Shown here: one piece after another, positions 57,558 through 64,000 of the stretch
How the letters are laid out: each line of letters begins with the position of its first letter
Position numbering within the stretch: the stretch's first letter is position 1
Assembly: GCF_000785785.1 (NCBI RefSeq)
Contig: NZ_JRQN01000009.1
Span: 27,011 to 91,010, forward strand
Direction of reading: 5' to 3'
DNA: 64,000 nt
Origin: Streptococcus uberis
GTDB taxonomy: Bacteria > Bacillota > Bacilli > Lactobacillales > Streptococcaceae
Made by a program: the position numbers and the translations under genes
The notes under the pieces: model-generated
The model's database searches: none
Seen by the model: the letters and a program-made list of their open reading frames with translations, nothing else
Told to the model about the DNA's origin: nothing

Positions 57558-57615
57558 TTGCATAAAATAAGATATAGAGTGCTAAAACTAAAAAATATAA
57601 TAAAGGAGTTATCAT

Positions 57616-60600
57616 ATGAACAAACCTTATTCTATCGGACTTGACGTTGGTACGAACAGTGTTGGATGGTCCGTTATAACAGATGATTATAAAGTTCCTT
57701 CAAAGACTTTTAAAGTTTTAGGGAATACTGGTAGAGAACAAATAAAGAAAAACATGATTGGAGTACTTTTATTTGATAATGGGGAAACAGCTGAATTTCG
57801 ACAACTTAAAAGAACAACTAGAAGGAGATACACTAGAAGAAAAAACCGGATAAAATACTTACAAAGTATTTTTTCTGAAGAAGTATCAAAGGTAGATGAT
57901 TCATTTTTTCAACGACTAACTGATTCTTTTTTAGTTCCCGAAGAAAAACAAGGAGATAGTCATCCTATTTTCGGTAATCTAAAAGAGGAGATTAAATATC
58001 ATGAAAAATATCCAACAATTTATCATTTAAGAAAAGATTTAGCTGATAGTGATCAAAAGGCAGACCTAAGATTAATATATTTAGCACTTGCACATATTAT
58101 AAAATATAGAGGACATTTTTTAATAGAAGGAGACTTAGACTCTGAAAATATTGATGTACCAGAATTGTTTTTTAATTTAGTAGATATATATAATCATTCT
58201 GTTGAAGATGATTTTGTAAAAATTAATTCTCTAGATATTGTCAGATTATTAACTGAAAAAACAAGTAAATCAAAAAGATTAGAAAGTCTAATTTCGAAAA
58301 TTCCAAACCAAAAGAAAAACTCCTTTTTCGGAAATCTAATTGCATTATCATTAGGATTAACACCGAATTTTAAAACGACTTTTGGGCTACCTGAGGATGC
58401 TAAACTTCAAATTTTGAAGGATAGTTATGATGAAGAACTTGATAGTCTTTTGCTTCAAATTGGTGACCAATTTGCAGATTTATTTATTGCAGCAAAAAAA
58501 CTATCGGATGCTATTCTGCTTTCCGATATCCTAACTGTTAAAGGAGAAAGCACAAAAGCACCTTTATCAGCATCAATGGTTAAACGATATAAAGATCATC
58601 ATGAAGATTTGATGGTATTAAAAGGTTTAGTAAAAAATAACCTTCCTGATAAATATGAAGAAATTTTTTACAATAAAGAAAAAAATGGTTACTCTGGTTA
58701 TGTTGATGGGCAAACTACTCAAGAGGAGTTTTATAAATATATTAAACCTATCTTATTGAAGTTAGATGGAGCTGAAAAACTCCTTACAAAACTTGAACGA
58801 GAAGACTTATTAAGAAAACAAAGAACGTTTGACAATGGTTCAATTCCTCATCAATTGCATCTTAATGAGCTGAATGCTATTATTAGACGACAAGAAAAAT
58901 TCTACCCATTCTTGAAAATTAATAAAGAGAAAATAGAAAAGTTATTTACTTTCAAAATACCATATTACGTTGGTCCACTATCAAATGGAAATAGCCCATT
59001 TGCATGGCTGAAACGCAATTCTGACGAATCTATAACGCCTTGGAATTTCGATGAAATAGTTGACAAAGAGGCTTCCGCTAAATTTTTCATTGAAAAAATG
59101 ACAAGTTTTGATACCTATCTCCCTAGTGAAAAAGTTCTTCCAAAGCATAGCCTTGTTTATGAAATGTTTAATGTCTATAATGAACTGACCAAAGTTAAAT
59201 ATCAAGCTGAAGGTATGAGAAAACCTGAATTTTTAACAGCAAAACAAAAAGAAGATATAGTTGAACTCTTGTTTAAACAAGAAAGGAAAGTTAATCTAAA
59301 GTTACTAAAAGAAAAATATTTTAGAAATATAGAATGTATTGATTCTGTTGAGATTTTTGGTATTGAGAATACTTTTAATGCCTCATTAGGTACTTATCAT
59401 GATCTATTGAAAATTATTAAAGATAAAACTTTTCTAGATAATAGGGAAAATGAGAAAATTTTGGAAGATATCGTAAAAACTTTAACTCTATTTGAAGATG
59501 AGAAAATGATTGAAAAACGTCTGACAAAATATTCGAATATTTTTGATAAATCAGTTCTAAAAAAATTGAAAAAGCGTCATTATACAGGGTGGGGGCGCTT
59601 ATCTCTAAAATTAATTAATGGTATCGTTGATAGACAAACTGGGAAGTCTATTCTTCAGTTTTTGAAAGATGATGCAAAGCCAATCGTAATTTTATGCAAT
59701 TAATTAATGATTCCTCATTAGATTTTGCAGAGTTGATAAGGGGGCACAAGAAAAGAATATTAAAAGTGAGAAAATTGAAGATACAGTAGCGAATTTAGTC
59801 GGAAGTCCTGCAATTAAAAAAGGAATTTTACAAAGTGTTAAAATTGTAGATGAAATTGTCAAGGTAATGGGACAAAATCCTACAAATATTGTTATCGAGA
59901 TGGCACGGGAAAACCAGTCAACTAAAAAAGGGGTAAATAATTCTCGTGAAAGACTCCGTAAAATAACAGATATCCATAAAAATCTTGGTAGTGATATTTT
60001 GAAAAAAATTAATGATAATATAGATAACAATAAATTACAAAGTGATAGAGTTTATCTATATCTTTTACAAGACGGGATAGATATGTATACAGGTGATCCC
60101 TTAGAATATGATAATTTAAGTCAATATGATATTGACCACATCATTCCGCAAAGTTTTATTAAAGACAATTCAATTGATAATATGGTATTGACTACTCAAG
60201 CCGCAAATAGAGGTAAGTCTGACAATGTACCAAGTCTTAAAATCGCAAGAAAAATGAAGTTCTATTGGAAAAAGCAATTAAAATGTGGAGCCATTTCACA
60301 ACGAAAATTTGACAATTTAACTAAAATTGAAAGGGGGGCTTAACTGAAAATGATAAAGCAGGCTTCATTAAACGTCAGCTTGTAGAAACAAGACAAATTA
60401 TAAAACATGTAGCTCAAATTTTAGATAACCGTTTTAATAATATTCCAAATAATGAAACTAATAAAAAACATAATGTAAAAATAATAACTTTGAAATCAAA
60501 AATGGTATCAGATTTTCGCAAAGATTTCGGGCTTTATAAGGTTCGAGAAATAAATGATTACCATCATGCTCACGATGCGTATCTCAATGCTGTTGTGGGA

Positions 60601-61743
60601 ACAGCTATCTTAAAAAAATATCCTAATCTGGAAGCTGAATTTGTTTATGGAGATTTTAAACATTACGATTTGGCTAATTTGGTAACTAAATCTGACCCAT
60701 CGTTAGGTAAGGCAACTGCAAAAATGTTTTTTTATTCCAATATAATGAACTTTTTTAAAAGAGAAATTAGATTAGCTGATGATACTGTGATCACAAGACC
60801 AAATATTGAAATTAATACAGAAACTGGAGAAATTGTCTGGAATAAAGATAACGATATAAAAACTATTCAAAAAGTTTTATCCTATCCACAAGTCAATGTT
60901 GTTAAGAAGCCAGAAATTCAAACAGGTGGTTTTACAAAAGAATCTATCCTGTCAAAAGGTGATTCTGATAAATTAATAGCACGCAAGAAAGCATGGGATA
61001 CAAAAAAATATGGTGGATTTGCTAGTCCAGTTGTCGCTTATTCAGTATTTGTAGTTGCGAAAGTAGCAAAAGGTAAGAAAAAAACCTTAAAAACAGTGAA
61101 AGAGATTGTTGGAATTACAATCATGGAACAAAATGAATTTGAAAAAAACCAAATTGCTTTTCTTAAAAAAAGAGGCTATCAAGAAATTAAAGAAAATTTC
61201 ATAATTAAATTACCTAAGTTTAGTTTATTTGAACTAGAAAATGGAAGAAGACGCCTTTTAGCAAGTGCCAAAGAATTACAAAAAGGAAATGAATTAGCTT
61301 TACCAAGTAAATATGTTAATTTCTTATATTTAGCATCTCGTTACACAAAATTTACTGGTAAAGAAGAAGACAGAGAAAAGCAAAGACATTTTGTTGATAG
61401 TCATTTATATTATTTCGACGAAATTATGAAAATTATTGAAGGATTTTCTAAACGATATTTATTATCAGATAAGAATTTGGAAAAAATAATTAAACTTTAT
61501 AATGAAAAAAATCAATTTACAATTGAGGAACAAGCAATCAATATGTTGAATCTTTTTACTTTTACAAAATTAGGTGCACCAGCCTCCTTTAAGTTCTTTG
61601 GTGTTGATATTGATCGAAAACGATATATTTCAACGACTGAAATTCTTGATAGTGTATTAATCCAACAATCAATAACTGGTTTGTATGAAACACGTCTTGA
61701 TTTACGTAAATTAGGAGAAGAAATATGGGATGGCGAACAGTAG
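57616..61743 (+). pseudogene. cas9: CRISPR-associated endonuclease Cas9 (type II-A), three one-base deletions
   Basis: Corrected length about 1376 aa, similar to S. pyogenes Cas9. Catalytic residues are all encoded: Ruv[15 protein letters not shown] (Asp10), Ruv[25 protein letters not shown] with NRGKSDN, Ruv[17 protein letters not shown]. The PAM-reading Arg pair is kept (DRKRY). The frame breaks at an A-run (59676-59678, one A short), a G-run (59740-59744) and a G-run (60333-60338). Read literally, the protein ends at residue 695, before the HNH domain. Homopolymer errors are the simplest cause, but true loss cannot be excluded. RBS AAAGGAG. Confidence 0.9.
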
Positions 61744-62591
61744 TTGTTAATACACATTCAAAATTATCCTATAAAAATAATCACTTGATTTTTAAAGATG
61801 CTTCTCAGACAGAAATGATTCATCTGTCTGAGATTGACATCTTGCTTTTGGAAACTACGGATATCATATTGTCAACAATGTTAGTTAAACGTCTTATTGA
61901 TGAAAATATTTTAGTGATTTTTTGCGACGATAAACGATTACCGACAGCCATGTTAACACCTTTTTATGGTAGGCATGATTCGAGTTTACAATTGACCCGC
62001 CAAATTTCCTGGAAAGAAGAGTTAAAAGCTGAAGTATGGACGGAAATTATTGCTCAAAAAATTTTGAACCAAAGTTATTTTTTGGGGGCTTGTGGCTATT
62101 TTGAGAAATCACAGTCAATTATAGATTTATATAATGGCTTAGAATGTTTTGATCCAAGTAATCGTGAAGGACATGCCGCTAGAATATATTTCAATACATT
62201 GTTTGGGAATGATTTTTCAAGAGAGCAATCGAGTGATATAAATGCTGGTTTAGACTATGGGTATACTTTGTTGCTCAGTCTGTTTGCACGTGAGTTAGTT
62301 GTTTCAGGGTGTATGACTCAATTTGGCTTAAAGCATTCTAATCAGTTTAATCAATTTAACTTTGCAAGTGATATAATGGAACCTTTTCGTCCAATCATTG
62401 ATAAAATTGTCTATGAAAATCGACAATCTAGTTTTTTAAAAATAAAACGTCAACTATTCGCAATTTTCTATGAAACATATACTTATAATAATAAAGAGAT
62501 GTATTTATCAAATATCGTTAGTGATTATACAAAGAAGGTTGTGAAATCACTTAATAATGAGGGGAAAGGAGTTCCTGAATTTAGGATATGA
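61725..62591 (+). CDS. cas1: CRISPR integrase Cas1
   Basis: 288 aa, II-A Cas1. Metal ligands are visible: Glu in [11 protein letters not shown] (near 149), His in [13 protein letters not shown] (near 205), Glu in DIMEPFRPI (near 220). With Cas2 it inserts new spacers at the leader end. It starts inside the end of cas9 (RBS AGGAG) and overlaps cas2 by 4 nt, so cas9-cas1-cas2-csn2 is one coupled operon. Confidence 0.95.
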   Translation: MGWRTVVVNTHSKLSYKNNHLIFKDASQTEMIHLSEIDILLLETTDIILSTMLVKRLIDENILVIFCDDKRLPTAMLTPFYGRHDSSLQLTRQISWKEELKAEVWTEIIAQKILNQSYFLGACGYFEKSQSIIDLYNGLECFDPSNREGHAARIYFNTLFGNDFSREQSSDINAGLDYGYTLLLSLFARELVVSGCMTQFGLKHSNQFNQFNFASDIMEPFRPIIDKIVYENRQSSFLKIKRQLFAIFYETYTYNNKEMYLSNIVSDYTKKVVKSLNNEGKGVPEFRI

Positions 62592-62932
62592 GTTACCGTT
62601 ATATGCGAATGATATTAATGTTTGATTTGCCAACTGATACAACTGAAGAACGAAAAGCCTATCGAAAATTTAGGAAATTTTTATTAAGCGAAGGCTTTAT
62701 TATGCATCAATTTTCAGTCTATAGTAAACTCTTATTAAATAACTCTGCAAATAATGCAATGATTGATAGACTCCAGGAAAATAATCCCCAAAAAGGGAAT
62801 ATTACACTTTTGACTGTAACAGAGAAGCAGTTTGCCAGAATGCTTTACTTGCATGGGGAACGAAATGCTTGTCTTGCTAATTGTGATAAAAGACTCATAT
62901 TCTTAGGGGAGGATTATGATGCTGAAAATTAA
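62588..62932 (+). CDS. cas2: CRISPR-associated Cas2
   Basis: 114 aa; N-terminal [23 protein letters not shown] with the conserved beta-strand Asp of the ferredoxin-like fold, then [12 protein letters not shown]. Structural partner of Cas1 in spacer acquisition. Overlaps cas1 by 4 nt and csn2 by 17 nt. Confidence 0.95.
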   Translation: MSYRYMRMILMFDLPTDTTEERKAYRKFRKFLLSEGFIMHQFSVYSKLLLNNSANNAMIDRLQENNPQKGNITLLTVTEKQFARMLYLHGERNACLANCDKRLIFLGEDYDAEN

Positions 62933-63584
62933 TTTTCCAATTTTAGATAATCCAATTGATTTGAATAATGGGACAATTTTAGTTATTGAAGATGTGACAG
63001 TATTTTCGTCTGTGATTAGGGAACTTTACCTCTACAAGGAGGATTCAAGTTTAAAACTATTTGATAATAAACTCAGATCACTTAAAGAGTCTGAGATAAT
63101 GCTTGTTACTGATATTCTTGGGTATGATGTTAATGCGCCAGCAATTCTAAAATTAATTCATTCTGATTTGGAAAACCAACTGAATGAAAAACCAGAAGTC
63201 AAATCTATGATTGACAAGTTAGTTGCCACCATTACGGAATTATTAGTATTTGAATGCCTAGAAAATGAACTAGATTTAGAGTATGATGAAATTACATTGT
63301 TGGAATTAATTAAAGCATTAGGAATAAAAATTGAAACGCAGAGTGATACGATTTTTGAAAAATGCTTTGAAATATTACAGGTATATCATTATTTAAGTAA
63401 GAAAAAACTACTTGTATTTATTAATGTTGGTTCTTATCTAACTAGAGAAGAGTATGAGAAATTACTTGAATATATTCATCTGTCACAACTGACAGTATTA
63501 TTTTTAGAATCTAGAAAAGTTTATGAATTTCCACAATATGTACTAGACCATGATTATTTTCTGATATCTGAAAATATGGTATAA
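62916..63584 (+). CDS. csn2: CRISPR-associated Csn2
   Basis: 222 aa, close in length and motif order to S. pyogenes Csn2 ([58 protein letters not shown]). Forms tetrameric rings on DNA ends and is required for II-A spacer acquisition. The start could be 62916 or 62919; the GGGGAGG RBS fits both. The stop codon overlaps the array's putative promoter. Confidence 0.93.
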   Translation: MMLKINFPILDNPIDLNNGTILVIEDVTVFSSVIRELYLYKEDSSLKLFDNKLRSLKESEIMLVTDILGYDVNAPAILKLIHSDLENQLNEKPEVKSMIDKLVATITELLVFECLENELDLEYDEITLLELIKALGIKIETQSDTIFEKCFEILQVYHYLSKKKLLVFINVGSYLTREEYEKLLEYIHLSQLTVLFLESRKVYEFPQYVLDHDYFLISENMV

Positions 63585-63585
63585 T
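63577..63585 (+). promoter_or_regulatory. Putative pre-crRNA promoter
   Basis: TGGTATAAT overlaps the csn2 stop codon and lies 100 nt before repeat 1. Confidence 0.6.
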
Positions 63586-63685
63586 AGTAGTAAGGAAAGC
63601 TATTAAATAAGGAATCATTAAAACTGAAGTCATGCTGAGATAAATGGCGCGATTACGAAATTTTGTAGAAAAAAATATTCTACGA
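63586..63685 (+). promoter_or_regulatory. CRISPR leader
   Basis: AT-rich 100 nt between csn2 and repeat 1. Its end, with the first repeat base, reads CTACGAG, the leader-anchoring motif known from S. pyogenes and S. thermophilus CRISPR3-type arrays. A short GTAGAA...TTCTAC inverted repeat sits just before it. Confidence 0.75.
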
Positions 63686-64000
63686 GTTTTAGAGCTGTGT
63701 TGTTTTGAATGGTTCCAAAACGGTGTTCAGAGGTGGTCAGTGGATTTATGTGTTTTAGAGCTTGTGTTGTTTTGAATGGTTCCAAAACTTTAGAGGATTC
63801 TTTAGTAAAAAATAGCTGTTTTAGAGCTGTGTTGTTTTGAATGGTTCCAAAACCAATTCCTTTATCTAAAGTTACTCGAACTAGTTTTAGAGCTGTGTTG
63901 TTTTGAATGGTTCCAAAACAGTCCACAAAAACTGCCCTGATGGCACTCTGTTTTAGAGCTGTGTTGTTTTGAATGGTTCCAAAACTGTCGATAACTGCCA
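63686..64000 (+). CRISPR. Type II-A CRISPR array, five repeats visible, continues past the window
   Basis: 36-nt repeats begin GTTTTAGAGCTGTGTTG and end GAATGGTTCCAAAAC. Positions: 63686-63721, 63752-63788 (37 nt, an extra T after GAGC), 63818-63853, 63884-63919 and 63950-63985. Spacers are 63722-63751 (30 nt), 63789-63817 (29), 63854-63883 (30), 63920-63949 (30), and a partial one from 63986. The repeat family is that of S. pyogenes/S. agalactiae II-A arrays and matches the anti-repeat of the adjacent tracrRNA. Leader-proximal repeats are shown. Confidence 0.97.

Noticed and set aside
57568..57576. Second Cas9 target for the tracr-L guide in the cas9 leader
   Set aside because: Only 9 nt match in the inverted orientation and the adjacent bases are TTT, not an NGG PAM.
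63630..63926. A 98-codon minus-strand ORF across the CRISPR array
   Set aside because: Its repeated FGTIQNNTALK segments are just the translated CRISPR repeat; there is no RBS and the array explains it.

Overview
The window is low-GC Gram-positive chromosome from a Streptococcus, most likely of the pyogenic group (the S. pyogenes / uberis / parauberis / iniae neighbourhood). The basis is gene content and order as I remember them: malQ-glgP, the rmlACB rhamnose genes, a four-gene pyruvate dehydrogenase locus with a lipoyl domain on E3, lplA, gatD/murT, cdaA-cdaR-glmM, hemW, and an S. pyogenes-like type II-A CRISPR-Cas9 locus. I cannot fix the species from sequence alone. I saw no rRNA or tRNA genes.

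Layout. 1-4.6 kb: end of a MalR-type repressor, then malQ-glgP behind a promoter with a MalR-like operator. 4.6-8.2 kb: a small hypothetical protein, trhO, a CDF-like transporter, a frameshifted TehA-like transporter and a DUF3042 protein. 8.2-17.1 kb: a housekeeping block miaA-hflX-hyp-rnz-SDR-recJ-apt-dnaD-nth. 17.2-21.4 kb: CPBP protease homologue, trmK, Nif3-like protein, frameshifted ZIP transporter, FAD oxidoreductase. 21.5-24.0 kb: rmlA-rmlC-rmlB. 24.3-30.2 kb: lactonase, Nudix hydrolase, AI-2E-family protein, TPR protein, RqcH/PavA. 30.3-33.2 kb: trpXYZ-type ABC transporter behind an apparent Trp leader-peptide attenuator. 33.3-38.7 kb: RNase J2, esterase, membrane matrixin-like protease, frameshifted ABC-F protein. 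38.8-45.4 kb: pdhABCD plus lplA. 45.5-55.8 kb: AAA ATPase, gatD-murT, cdaA-cdaR-glmM, small genes, hemW, thioesterase, HAD phosphatase, TIGR01906 protein. 55.8-57.2 kb: a decayed IS1182-like element. 57.3-64.0 kb: tracrRNA (minus strand), cas9-cas1-cas2-csn2, leader and five CRISPR repeats running off the right edge.

The most striking signal lies between tracrRNA and cas9. Upstream of the 89-nt tracrRNA, on the same (minus) strand, a degenerate CRISPR-repeat-like segment begins with GTTTTAG. The 11 nt directly 5' of it (GTTATATCTTA) also occur just downstream of the cas9 -10 box, followed there by AGG, an NGG PAM. This is the layout expected of a long-form tracrRNA acting as a natural single guide that directs Cas9 to repress its own promoter, as described for S. 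pyogenes tracr-L.

Seven genes carry single-base frameshifts: the TehA-like gene, the ZIP gene, the ABC-F gene (twice), pdhB, murT and cas9 (three times), besides the decayed transposase. Most of these lie in homopolymers, and several of the genes are normally essential or highly conserved. Systematic sequencing error is therefore a serious alternative to gene decay.
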